Below, piece after piece: positions 6,528-14,116 of a DNA stretch of 17,120 bases (position 1 is its first letter; each line of letters begins with the position of its first letter). The notes under the pieces were generated by a model. That model made no database searches, had not been told where the DNA came from, and worked only from the letters and a program-made list of their open reading frames with translations. The stretch comes from Polynucleobacter meluiroseus (GTDB taxonomy: Bacteria; Pseudomonadota; Gammaproteobacteria; Burkholderiales; Burkholderiaceae), in assembly GCA_945867755.1 (NCBI GenBank), contig CAMBJN010000012.1:1-17120 (forward strand), written 5' to 3'. The translations under genes were made by a program, and so were the position numbers.

Positions 6528-6556
6528 GTCGACCGTGGTGCGGTTGACGTTTTTTT
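6528..6556 (+). terminator. Plus-strand terminator-like hairpin
   Basis: On the plus strand GTCGACCG (6528-6535) pairs with CGGTTGAC (6541-6548), eight pairs including one G-U, around a five-base loop TGGTG. It is followed by G and seven T residues (6550-6556). The orientation fits only plus-strand transcription, yet the nearest plus-strand gene upstream is the mltB-like gene ending at 4966. Confidence 0.55.
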
Positions 6557-6561
6557 AGTGC

Positions 6562-7581
6562 CTACATGGGTTGTGCAAGAAAATCAGAATTGTCTGACAG
6601 CCACGTCATGTATTTGCTGACACCCTGCTCAACCGTTAGGAAGTCTTCTTGATAGCCTGCAGATCTCAAATTTGTTAAATCAGCCTGAGTGAATGATTGG
6701 TACTTACCTTTCAAGGCCTCCGGAAATGGTACGTACTCAAGTAATCTCTCATCAATTAAATCTGATAAAGACAACTCAGTGTGTCCATGGATTTTTCTCA
6801 AAGAATTGATCACTGATTTGGCCACATCATTGAACGGTTGAGCGCGACCCGTGCCCAAATTAAATATGCCATTTTTTTCAGGGTGATCGTGGAAAAACAA
6901 ATTCACCTTGACCACATCTTCAACAGAAATAAAATCTCTTTTTTGCTCACCTTCTTGGTAGCCATCGTATTCACCAAACAATTTCACTAAATTGGCTTCC
7001 ATGAATTGATGGTAATGATGAAAGGCTACTGAAGCCATGCGCCCTTTGTGCGATTCCCTAGGCCCATAAACGTTAAAGTACCTGAATCCAACCACTTGGG
7101 CGGTGGTGACTTCGTCTTGCAAACGTTGACGTACCACTTGATCAAATAAGAATTTCGAATAGCCATAGACATTCAGCGGCTTTTCAAATTGGCGATCTTC
7201 TTTGAATACATCAGAGCCACCATAGGTGGCAGCAGAAGAGGCATACAAAAAAGGAACGTGGTGCTCTGTGCAAATATCTAATAAATCGATTGAATAACGG
7301 TAGTTATTCGCCATCATGTACTGACCATCAGTTTCCATGGTGTCTGAACAAGCGCCCTCATGAAAAACTGCAGTAGCCTTACCGAAGTGCCCTTTAGAAA
7401 AAGCTGCCAAGAATTCAGATTTATCTAAAAAATCAGTAATCTCTAAATCAGCCAAATTGCGGTATTTATCAGCTGGGTTTAATTCATCAACAGCAATGAT
7501 ATTTTTAATGCCCCTGGCATTCAAACCTTGAATAATATTTGCGCCAATAAATCCTGCTGCGCCAGTCACAATGTATGTCAT
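6562..7581 (-). CDS. hldD: ADP-L-glycero-D-manno-heptose 6-epimerase
   Basis: Converts ADP-D-glycero-D-manno-heptose to the L-glycero form, the last step in making the heptose donor for the lipopolysaccharide inner core. A short-chain dehydrogenase-type fold is evident: NAD(P)-binding TGAAGFIGANI (6-16), FHEGACSDT (73-81, typical of the family), SSAATYGG (115-122) and the catalytic Tyr139-x-x-x-Lys143 in NVYGYSK. Further on come RYFNVYGPRESHKGRMASV and FNLGTGRAQPFNDVA. Length is 339 residues, somewhat above E. coli RfaD (310). Its ATG overlaps the hldA stop as ATGA, so the two heptose enzymes are coupled. A terminator hairpin follows. Confidence 0.96.
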   Translation of the reverse strand: MTYIVTGAAGFIGANIIQGLNARGIKNIIAVDELNPADKYRNLADLEITDFLDKSEFLAAFSKGHFGKATAVFHEGACSDTMETDGQYMMANNYRYSIDLLDICTEHHVPFLYASSAATYGGSDVFKEDRQFEKPLNVYGYSKFLFDQVVRQRLQDEVTTAQVVGFRYFNVYGPRESHKGRMASVAFHHYHQFMEANLVKLFGEYDGYQEGEQKRDFISVEDVVKVNLFFHDHPEKNGIFNLGTGRAQPFNDVAKSVINSLRKIHGHTELSLSDLIDERLLEYVPFPEALKGKYQSFTQADLTNLRSAGYQEDFLTVEQGVSKYMTWLSDNSDFLAQPM

Positions 7582-8519
7582 TGCAATTCCTCTAATGAAA
7601 CAGTTGCAGTACCTAGTTTACCCACCACGATACCACCAGCCTTATTAGCCAAATTCATGGCCTTAGCAGGCGCCCAACCAGCAGCCAAAGCAACGGCCAT
7701 GGTGGCGATGACTGTGTCACCCGCACCCGAGACATCAAATACTTCTCTAGTTTGAGCTTTGACGTGCTCTACGCCCTTGGCAGTGAATAAGCTCATGCCC
7801 TCCTCAGACCTGGTCAAAAGCAAGGTATCTAGTTTTAATGTTTCTCTTAATGACTGTGCTTTTTTCGTTAAATCTGCTTCATCCTTCCAACGCCCAACAA
7901 CTTCACGAAGTTCTGCACGATTAGGAGTGATCACCGAGGCTGATTGATACTTACTGTAGTCATCTCCCTTGGGGTCGACCAATACAAACTTGCCGGCTGC
8001 TTTTGCAGCCGCAATCATTTGGGTGACATGGGTTAAGCCACCCTTACCGTAGTCAGAGAAAACAACCGCGTCAACATCATTTAACAAAGATTGGAATTGC
8101 TCTAATTTATTTAATAAAGCTTCATGGGTTGGAGCTTTTTCAAAATCCAAACGAATCAACTGTTGTTGACGGGCGACCACCCTTAATTTCACGGTGGTCT
8201 TTAGATTTGGGTCGCGTTGCAAATAACTTTTGACCCCTTGCTCTTGCAACAAGCGCTCAACTATTTTTCCAGATTCATCATCACCAACAACACCTAAAAT
8301 TGAAATTTGTGCACCCAGACTCGCGGCGTTTCTGGCGACGTTTGCAGCGCCACCCAAGCGCTCATCTTCTTTGCTCACCAAAACAACTGGCACCGGAGCT
8401 TCCGGAGAAATTCTTTCGGTATCACCAAACCAATAACGATCCAACATGACATCGCCCACAATCAATAAGCGAGCTTTTTTAAATGCTTGAATATCAGATG
8501 ATGAAAGTTGAATGTCCAT
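7578..8519 (-). CDS. hldA: D-glycero-beta-D-manno-heptose-7-phosphate kinase (single-domain HldA form)
   Basis: Phosphorylates heptose 7-phosphate at C1 on the way to ADP-heptose. It is a PfkB-family (ribokinase-like) kinase of 313 residues. Visible motifs are GDVMLDRYWFGD (22-33), RISPEAPVPV (36-45), GGAANVARN (56-64), DYGKG (156-160), TPNRAE (198-203) and the PfkB active-site segment DVSGAGDT (262-269), with Asp268 the expected catalytic base. E. coli HldE is a two-domain protein with a C-terminal adenylyltransferase; that half is missing here, so a separate HldC must be encoded elsewhere, as is usual in betaproteobacteria. There is no strong Shine-Dalgarno before the ATG. The 57-base gap after lapB is AT-rich and could hold a promoter. 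Confidence 0.94.
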   Translation of the reverse strand: MDIQLSSSDIQAFKKARLLIVGDVMLDRYWFGDTERISPEAPVPVVLVSKEDERLGGAANVARNAASLGAQISILGVVGDDESGKIVERLLQEQGVKSYLQRDPNLKTTVKLRVVARQQQLIRLDFEKAPTHEALLNKLEQFQSLLNDVDAVVFSDYGKGGLTHVTQMIAAAKAAGKFVLVDPKGDDYSKYQSASVITPNRAELREVVGRWKDEADLTKKAQSLRETLKLDTLLLTRSEEGMSLFTAKGVEHVKAQTREVFDVSGAGDTVIATMAVALAAGWAPAKAMNLANKAGGIVVGKLGTATVSLEELQ

Positions 8520-8576
8520 GGCGATTAATTTTCTTTTAAATGTTTTGGATTTTTATATTAAATCAATATAGCAGGC

Positions 8577-9791
8577 TTACATGGATGGGCCCGAAGGAGC
8601 AGATCCTTCACCGCGCCTTGGAGAATAGGCTTCCCAATGATTACATCCTGGGCACTGCCAATAAAAACGTTTGGCTCTGAATCCGCAATTACCGCAGGTA
8701 TAGCGAGCCAGTGTATTGGTTCTTTGTTTCAATAAATCAAAGGATGCCTTGAATTCTTGAGCTCCTTTGGTATCTTTTGCTACTTCAGCCATGGTCAAGC
8801 GAGCTTGGGCTCTGAGAGCCATAGCGCTTAAGCTAGGCGTGTGACGCATCACCTCTGTCATCAATGTTTCAGCCTGAGGCACTCCGCGCAAAGCCATCAC
8901 ATGTTTAAAAGTGATATCCAGGAGCTCTCCACCAGCTTGAGTCTCTAAAGTATCCGCAAGCACTTGAAGGCCCTCTTCCATTTTACCAAGTACCTGGTGC
9001 ACGCTGATCCAACGATTGGCCATTAAATGCAAGTAGGCTGGATGGTTTTTCGCAATCAGAAACCAAACCTCAACGGCTTGAGTGAGTTGGTTCTGCGCCA
9101 CCAAACAATCACCTTGCAAAATGATGGCTCGCGGATGGTTGGGAGAGCTTTGCATCGCCAACTCAACGTGCTTTGCAGCAACAGAAAGATCTTTACGGCG
9201 CAATGCCTCATCCGCTAATTCACAATGAAAGTGAGCAATTTCTTTTTCGCGCCCCTTGTTTTGCAGTGCCTCTAGTTCTTGAGATGCCACGATGGCTTTG
9301 GCCCAGTCTTTTTCAACTTGGTACATCTCAAGAAGACTTTCTTTAGCAGGAATACCAAATTTGCTTTGAGGGCTGACCTGATTCAAAGAGGTCTCTGCGC
9401 GATCCAATAGGCCTGCCCTTAAAAAGTCGCGGCCCAATTCATAGGCAGCATGATCACGGTGCCTTGATGGCAAGTCATCTCTGTTTGCTAGGTGCTGATG
9501 CACGCGAATGGCACGCTCAGTTTCACCACGTCTTCTAAACAAACTTCCCAATGCAAAATGCAACTCGGTGGTTTCAGGGTCTAGCTGGGCAATTTGAACG
9601 AGGGCATCAATGGCTTTATCCGGCTCTTCATTGAGCAAGAGATTCAAACCTTTGAAAGTTGATTTCTGCTGAGCCAAGCGCTCGATGTCATTTTCACGCT
9701 TTTCCAAACGCATGTCCCAGCGCGCCCCCACCCAACCCAAAGCAAAAACAATTGGGAGAGCGAATAACCACCAGGTTTCTATCTGCAACAC
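8577..9791 (-). CDS. lapB: LapB (YciM): lipopolysaccharide assembly/regulatory TPR protein
   Basis: In E. coli LapB is an inner-membrane anchored cytoplasmic protein that, with FtsH, controls turnover of LpxC and so the rate of lipopolysaccharide synthesis. This 404-residue protein (389 in E. coli) has an N-terminal membrane anchor (about 6-23, WWLFALPIVFALGWVG), a long array of TPR-like helices (about 45-350, e.g. ALGSLFRRRGETERAIRVHQ), and a C-terminal rubredoxin-like metal knuckle with CGNC (366-369) and CPGC (380-383). The start is GTG at 9791, six bases after the end of the lapA stop codon's first T-A-A, i.e. three bases separate the genes. There is no clear Shine-Dalgarno, so coupling to lapA is likely. 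An alternative TTG start is the next codon. The tail after the knuckle is Gly/Ser/Pro rich. Confidence 0.95.
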   Translation of the reverse strand: MLQIETWWLFALPIVFALGWVGARWDMRLEKRENDIERLAQQKSTFKGLNLLLNEEPDKAIDALVQIAQLDPETTELHFALGSLFRRRGETERAIRVHQHLANRDDLPSRHRDHAAYELGRDFLRAGLLDRAETSLNQVSPQSKFGIPAKESLLEMYQVEKDWAKAIVASQELEALQNKGREKEIAHFHCELADEALRRKDLSVAAKHVELAMQSSPNHPRAIILQGDCLVAQNQLTQAVEVWFLIAKNHPAYLHLMANRWISVHQVLGKMEEGLQVLADTLETQAGGELLDITFKHVMALRGVPQAETLMTEVMRHTPSLSAMALRAQARLTMAEVAKDTKGAQEFKASFDLLKQRTNTLARYTCGNCGFRAKRFYWQCPGCNHWEAYSPRRGEGSAPSGPSM

Positions 9792-9794
9792 GAT

Positions 9795-10034
9795 TTATCT
9801 ACGGTCTTGTTGTAAACGGCGAATCGTCAAACCGCTGAGCAAGGTCAGCAAGATGCCCGCTATGAATGCGATGAATAAGACAAGTATCAATGGAACGTTC
9901 CAATTGATGCCTGGAATGAGATGAAAATTAACTTGATGTGTATTGCCAAGTGCCAGCAATACTAAAAATATAAAAATAAGGATTCTTCCAATGATCCGCA
10001 ATGCTCTGAATGCGGCATTCAGAAAAGCGGTCAT
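9795..10034 (-). CDS. lapA: LapA (YciS) small membrane protein, DUF1049 family
   Basis: A 79-residue inner-membrane protein with two transmembrane segments (about 15-31 and 46-67), a short periplasmic loop containing NTHQVNFHLIPG and the basic end LTIRRLQQDRR. The N-x-x-x-V-x-F/V pattern followed by a hydrophobic helix and a G-x-L turn is typical of the LapA domain. In E. coli LapA is co-encoded with LapB and linked to lipopolysaccharide assembly; its exact role is less settled. It overlaps ihfB by ATGA and is followed directly by lapB, so the trio ihfB-lapA-lapB is translationally coupled. Confidence 0.93.
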   Translation of the reverse strand: MTAFLNAAFRALRIIGRILIFIFLVLLALGNTHQVNFHLIPGINWNVPLILVLFIAFIAGILLTLLSGLTIRRLQQDRR

Positions 10035-10366
10035 TCTTTAGAGTCGTCTTTCTTAGGGAAATCAACCCTCTCACGCAACTCTTTGCCTGGCTTAAAGTGT
10101 GGCACATGCTTAGCGGGAACCATCACAGCTTCACCAGACTTAGGGTTTCGTCCCTGACGTGGTGGACGGTGGTGCATCACAAAGCTACCAAAGCCACGTA
10201 ATTCAATCCGTTTACCTTCAGCCAATGCCTGTGACATGGTGTCGAGCAATGTCTTAACGGCCAGCTCTACATCCCGCGGCAATAGCTGTGGGAATGCCTG
10301 AGCTAATCGCTCTACCAATTCTGATCGGGTGATTGTCGATGAATCACTGCGTTCTAAATCGTCCAT
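10031..10366 (-). CDS. ihfB: Integration host factor, beta subunit
   Basis: IHF is a heterodimeric DNA-bending protein of the HU family used in transcription, replication and recombination. The core shows RSELVERLAQAFPQLLPRDVELAVKTLLD, then RIELRGFGSF, the DNA-binding beta-arm RPPRQGRNPKSGE, and VPAKHVPHFKPGKELRERVD. At 111 residues it is longer than E. coli IhfB (94). Eleven residues (MDDLERSDSST) precede ITRSEL, which aligns with the family start MTKSEL, so Ile12 (ATC, 10331-10333) stands where Met usually is. No other ATG, GTG or TTG lies in frame between them, so ATG at 10366 is the only ordinary start; its Shine-Dalgarno is poor (TTGAG). It lies 91 bases after rpsA and overlaps lapA. Confidence 0.95.
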   Translation of the reverse strand: MDDLERSDSSTITRSELVERLAQAFPQLLPRDVELAVKTLLDTMSQALAEGKRIELRGFGSFVMHHRPPRQGRNPKSGEAVMVPAKHVPHFKPGKELRERVDFPKKDDSKE

Positions 10367-10401
10367 AACTCAACAATATTCTTTTTTATTAGTTTTGAGA
10401 A

Positions 10402-10426
10402 TCCCCGCCCTAAAAAAGAGCGGGGA
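10402..10426 (-). terminator. GC-rich stem-loop between rpsA and ihfB
   Basis: TCCCCGC and GCGGGGA (7 bp) enclose an 11-base loop. On the minus strand the loop holds six T residues, but the bases after the stem are TTCTCAAAAC rather than a T-tract. It may be a partial terminator, a processing site or a 3'-end stabiliser that lowers ihfB relative to rpsA expression. Confidence 0.35.
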
Positions 10427-10457
10427 ATTCCCGATACATTACACCAAAGTAGCTATA

Positions 10458-12134
10458 TTAGTTACCTTGATTGTCCATCTTAGCTTTTAGCAATGCACCA
10501 AGATTCGTGGTGCCTGCACTAGCTTCGTTCTGCAACTTACTTATGGTCTGTTGCTGATCGGCGCTATCTTTGGCCTTGATAGATAAATTAATATTGCGTG
10601 ACTTGCGGTCAATATTGATGATCATTGCATTCACAGCGTCACCTTCTTTAAGCAAATTACGGGCATCTTCAACGCGATCTGTTGAAATCTCAGAAGCGCG
10701 CAAATAGCCCTCAACTTCATCTGCCAACAAAATCACAGCACCCTTAGCATCAACACTCTTCACAGTACCGTCGACGATGCTGCCCTTGTCGCTAGCTGAT
10801 GTGTAGTTATTGAATGGGTCACCAGACATCTGCTTGATGCCCAATGAGATGCGCTCTTTTTCAACGTCGATAGCCAAAACAACTGTCTCAACTTCGTCAC
10901 CTTTTTTGTACTTGCGAACAGCTTCTTCGCCAGTCTCTTGCCATGACAAATCTGATAAGTGAACGAGACCATCGATACCACCTGGCAAGCCAATGAACAC
11001 GCCAAAGTCAGTGATTGACTTGATCGCGCCCGTTAACTTCTCACCTTTTTGGTGTACACGAGCAAATTCATCCCATGGATTTGGTTTGCATTGCTTCATA
11101 CCCAAGCTGATACGGCGCTTGTCTTCATCAATATCAAGAACCATCACTTCAACTTCAACGCCCAATTGAACAACTTTGCTTGGCGCAACGTTCTTGTTTG
11201 TCCAATCCATCTCAGAAACGTGTACCAAACCTTCGATACCAGTTTCAATCTCAACGAATGAACCGTAGTCAGTCAAATTAGTGACCTTACCGAATAAACG
11301 TGTATTTGGTGGGTAACGACGTGCGATACCTACCCATGGATCATCACCCAATTGCTTGATACCCAATGACACACGGTTTTTATCTTGATCGTACTTAAGA
11401 ATTTTTGCTGTTACTTCTTGACCAACAGTCAACATCTCGCTCGGATGACGAACACGGCGCCATGCCAAGTCAGTGATGTGCAACAAGCCGTCAACACCAC
11501 CAAGATCCACGAACGCGCCGTAGTCAGTGATGTTCTTGACGATACCTTGAACCACAGTACCTTCTTTAAGGTTGGAGAGCAACTTAGCGCGCTCTTCACC
11601 TTGGCTAGCTTCAACTACAGCACGACGAGATAACACAACGTTGTTGCGTTTACGGTCGAGCTTGATAACTTTGAACTCCATGGTCTTGCCTTCGTATGGA
11701 GTAGTGTCCGTAATAGGACGCGTATCCAACAAAGAGCCTGGCAAGAAGGCACGAATACCATTCACCATCACGGTCAAACCACCTTTTACTTTGCCTGTTA
11801 CAGCACCAGTAACGAGTTCGCCTTGTTCCAAGGCCTTCTCTAGATTCAACCAAGAAGCTAAACGCTTCGCTTTGTCACGTGACAACACTGTGTCGCCGTA
11901 ACCGTTTTCTAAAGCGTCAATCGCTACAGAAACGAAATCGCCTGGTTGAACTTCAACTTCACCTTGATCGTTAAGGAATTCCTCAACAGAGATAAAAGCT
12001 TCAGATTTCAAACCGGCATTTACCACTACGAAGTTGTGATCAATACGCACAACTTCAGCGGAAATAACTTGGCCGGTCTTCATATTAGAACGGGCTAGGG
12101 ATTCTTCAAATAGAGCTGCAAAAGATTCAGACAT
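10458..12134 (-). CDS. rpsA: 30S ribosomal protein S1
   Basis: S1 recruits mRNA to the 30S subunit, especially mRNAs with weak Shine-Dalgarno sequences. At 558 residues it matches the six-domain proteobacterial form (557 in E. coli). Six S1 (OB-fold) repeats are visible: GQVISAEVVRID (about 21), GELVTGAVTGKVKGGL (about 105), GTVVQGIVKNITDYGAFVDL (about 192), NTRLFGKVTNLTDYGSFVEI (about 278), GEKLTGAIKSITDFGVFIGL (about 365) and GSIVDGTVKSVDAKGAVILL (about 452). The two N-terminal repeats are divergent, as expected for ribosome docking. The order cmk-rpsA-ihfB is the conserved one. No Shine-Dalgarno lies before the ATG (AGTGAAAACTC), and the 109-base leader is structured, consistent with autoregulation by S1 as known in E. 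coli. Confidence 0.98.
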   Translation of the reverse strand: MSESFAALFEESLARSNMKTGQVISAEVVRIDHNFVVVNAGLKSEAFISVEEFLNDQGEVEVQPGDFVSVAIDALENGYGDTVLSRDKAKRLASWLNLEKALEQGELVTGAVTGKVKGGLTVMVNGIRAFLPGSLLDTRPITDTTPYEGKTMEFKVIKLDRKRNNVVLSRRAVVEASQGEERAKLLSNLKEGTVVQGIVKNITDYGAFVDLGGVDGLLHITDLAWRRVRHPSEMLTVGQEVTAKILKYDQDKNRVSLGIKQLGDDPWVGIARRYPPNTRLFGKVTNLTDYGSFVEIETGIEGLVHVSEMDWTNKNVAPSKVVQLGVEVEVMVLDIDEDKRRISLGMKQCKPNPWDEFARVHQKGEKLTGAIKSITDFGVFIGLPGGIDGLVHLSDLSWQETGEEAVRKYKKGDEVETVVLAIDVEKERISLGIKQMSGDPFNNYTSASDKGSIVDGTVKSVDAKGAVILLADEVEGYLRASEISTDRVEDARNLLKEGDAVNAMIINIDRKSRNINLSIKAKDSADQQQTISKLQNEASAGTTNLGALLKAKMDNQGN

Positions 12135-12243
12135 GAGTTTTCACTATAAAGCCGTCAAAAAAACTCGACGGGTTAGATTGCACATACCAGCACTCGCGTG
12201 GCAAGGACTGGCTCCTTGGTTTCTTAATGACCTCAAACCTTTT
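12135..12243 (-). promoter_or_regulatory. Structured leader of rpsA
   Basis: The 109 bases between cmk and rpsA hold two hairpins on the transcribed strand. CAAGGA/TCCTTG spans 12202-12218 with a five-base loop, and CCGTC/GACGG spans 12152-12171 with a ten-base loop containing seven T residues, ending 17 bases before the ATG. CCAG/CTGG pairing around 12187-12211 is an alternative fold. There is no Shine-Dalgarno. A leader through which S1 represses its own translation is inferred by analogy with E. coli rpsA. Confidence 0.35.
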
Positions 12244-12915
12244 TTAATTAGCTTGATGCCACTTCAGAACTTGATTCACCGCCTCTTCGATCGTCATTGA
12301 CGTGGTGTCGAGGTGGTGAGCCCCTTCAACAGCTTTAAGTGGCGAATTGCTGCGATTGGCATCGCGCGCATCCCGTTCACGTAAATCCTGCAAAAGGACT
12401 TGAATGTTAGCAGAAAAGCCCTTAGCTATCAATTGTTTATAGCGTCTGTCCGCCCTGGCCTCGGCGCTGGCGGTTAAAAAGACTTTGGTGGCCGCATCCG
12501 TAAAAATCACACTGGCCATGTCCCTGCCATCGGCCACCAAACCAGGTTTTTGGCGAAAAGATTGCTGCCTTGCAATCAAAGCCTTTCTGACCCCGGCATG
12601 GACAGCCACTTCAGATGCGCGCCTCCCCATCTCTTCTTGGCGAATTTGATCAGTCACATCTTCAGCCCCTAGAAATACTCTATCTCCTTGAAAATTAACA
12701 TTTAAATTTTCAGTAATGGGGATTAAGTCCACCTCAGAAGCCGTTGAAACACCCACCTTAAGACTAGCCAAACCAACCAATCGGTAAAGAGCGCCACTAT
12801 CTAAATAGTGATAACCCAAGCGTTCAGCAATTAACTGAGCAACCGTTCCCTTGCCAGAGGCAGTGGGTCCATCAATGGCGATCACGGGGATCAAAGTATT
12901 GGCGTTTTGGGTCAT
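12244..12915 (-). CDS. cmk: Cytidylate kinase
   Basis: Transfers phosphate from ATP to CMP or dCMP, giving CDP and dCDP for RNA, DNA and phospholipid synthesis. At 223 residues it matches the bacterial family (227 in E. coli). The P-loop is GPTASGKGT (16-24), followed by LGYHYLDSGALYR (33-45), the nucleotide-binding segment GLVADGRDMASVIF with its Asp-Gly-Arg-Asp, then KVFLTASAEARADRR, the lid region, and DARDANRSNSPLKA, which carries the conserved R-D-x-x-D/N-x-x-R pattern. The gene lies between the FAD oxidoreductase (74-base gap) and rpsA. A weak promoter could lie in the AT-rich gap (TTGATC and TATTTA 16 bases apart on the minus strand), and the Shine-Dalgarno is poor. Confidence 0.96.
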   Translation of the reverse strand: MTQNANTLIPVIAIDGPTASGKGTVAQLIAERLGYHYLDSGALYRLVGLASLKVGVSTASEVDLIPITENLNVNFQGDRVFLGAEDVTDQIRQEEMGRRASEVAVHAGVRKALIARQQSFRQKPGLVADGRDMASVIFTDAATKVFLTASAEARADRRYKQLIAKGFSANIQVLLQDLRERDARDANRSNSPLKAVEGAHHLDTTSMTIEEAVNQVLKWHQAN

Positions 12916-12989
12916 TTTTGATGGATTTTAGGTTTTTGCGCTTGATTGAGGGCTTTGAGTAAGTATAAATATTTCTTAATGTGAAATGA

Positions 12990-14108
12990 TCAATGCTGCA
13001 ATTTAGCCACAAAATCGGCGATTGATAGGCAAGAAGTGAGTCCTGGAGACTCTATCCCGAGCAAATTAATCAGTCCAGGCACCCCATGATCTGCCTCAGT
13101 TTGAATCAAAAAGTCGGCCGATGGATCTTGAGGACCGCTGATTTTTGGACGAATTCCTGTGTAAGAAGGGTTCACCTCTTTGTTTATTACAGCTGGGTAG
13201 TAGCGAGCCACAGCATCTATAAAACGCTGACGACGAGAATCATCAAAGGCGTAATCAACAGAATCAATCCATTCAATGTCAGGTCCGAATCTAACTTGAC
13301 CGCCCATGTCCAAGGTGACATGAACACCCAAGTAACCATGACCGGCTACTGGATAAATCAAATGCTTGAATGGGCTTTTGCCACTCATTGTGAAGTAATG
13401 CCCAATCGCATAGTAAGGCTTAGGAATTGCTGACTCTCGAATCCCTTCGATTGATCTTGCAACATCGCAGGCATACAAACCTGCGGCATTGATGACGGTT
13501 TTAGCTAAGATCAAACTTTGATCAGCATCACCCAATTGAATTTGTATGCCATTAGACACAGAACGCCCAGAAACCACTGGTGAATTAACGATGAAATTTC
13601 CGCCGGCGTTTTCAAAATCACCCAAGAGTGACAACATCAAAGCATGACTATCGATGATGCCTGAGCTTGGCGAAAAAACAGCACCATGTGCATGAACCTC
13701 GGGCTCTAACTCTTTTAGCTCTGCTTGACTGATCCGCCTCAAATCATGAACACCATTGGCTCGAGCTGATTCAATGTATGCATCCAATTTATTTAATTCA
13801 TCTTCTTGGCTTGCAACAATGAGTTTGCCAATTTGTTGATGTGGAATTGATCTTTCTTTGGCATAGGCATACAACATCTCTTTGCCTTTTACACAATGAA
13901 AAGATTTGAGAGAACCCACTGGATAGTAAATGCCTGCATGGATCACTTCAGAATTTCTAGAACTGGTTTCCATGCCAAAGGCGTCATTTCTTTCTAGAAG
14001 TATGACTTCACGTCCTTCAAGTTGAAGTTTTCTGGCCACTGCCAGACCAATTACTCCCGCACCAATAACGATGACATCGCATTCAAAGTCATGTTCGGTT
14101 TTCATCAT
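12990..14108 (-). CDS. FAD-dependent oxidoreductase of the DAO family, L-2-hydroxyglutarate oxidase-like
   Basis: A 372-residue flavoprotein. The N-terminus has the Rossmann FAD motif VIVIGAGVIGLAVARKL (GxGxxG at 16-21) and a Glu about 20 residues later (LLERN). Next come SSRNSEVIHAGIYYP (49-63), GKLIVA, the second FAD segment KTVINAAGLYACDVAR, and a C-terminal GIRPKISG and GIESPGLTSCLSIA. The HAGIYYPxGSLK block and the IYPV..HGYLGVHVT block resemble L-2-hydroxyglutarate dehydrogenases/oxidases (LhgO/L2HGDH), but the substrate cannot be fixed from sequence alone. I chose the ATG at 14108, eight bases after the aroA stop; the next codon (14105) is also ATG, and a longer in-frame start at 14180 inside aroA has no family support. 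Neither start has a good Shine-Dalgarno. It interrupts the usual aroA-cmk adjacency. Confidence 0.83.
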   Translation of the reverse strand: MMKTEHDFECDVIVIGAGVIGLAVARKLQLEGREVILLERNDAFGMETSSRNSEVIHAGIYYPVGSLKSFHCVKGKEMLYAYAKERSIPHQQIGKLIVASQEDELNKLDAYIESARANGVHDLRRISQAELKELEPEVHAHGAVFSPSSGIIDSHALMLSLLGDFENAGGNFIVNSPVVSGRSVSNGIQIQLGDADQSLILAKTVINAAGLYACDVARSIEGIRESAIPKPYYAIGHYFTMSGKSPFKHLIYPVAGHGYLGVHVTLDMGGQVRFGPDIEWIDSVDYAFDDSRRQRFIDAVARYYPAVINKEVNPSYTGIRPKISGPQDPSADFLIQTEADHGVPGLINLLGIESPGLTSCLSIADFVAKLQH

Positions 14109-14116
14109 TGAGTCAA

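Noticed and set aside
11572..11901. 109-codon plus-strand open frame inside rpsA
   Set aside because: Antisense shadow of the second and third S1 domains; composition follows rpsA codon use, with no recognisable protein features.
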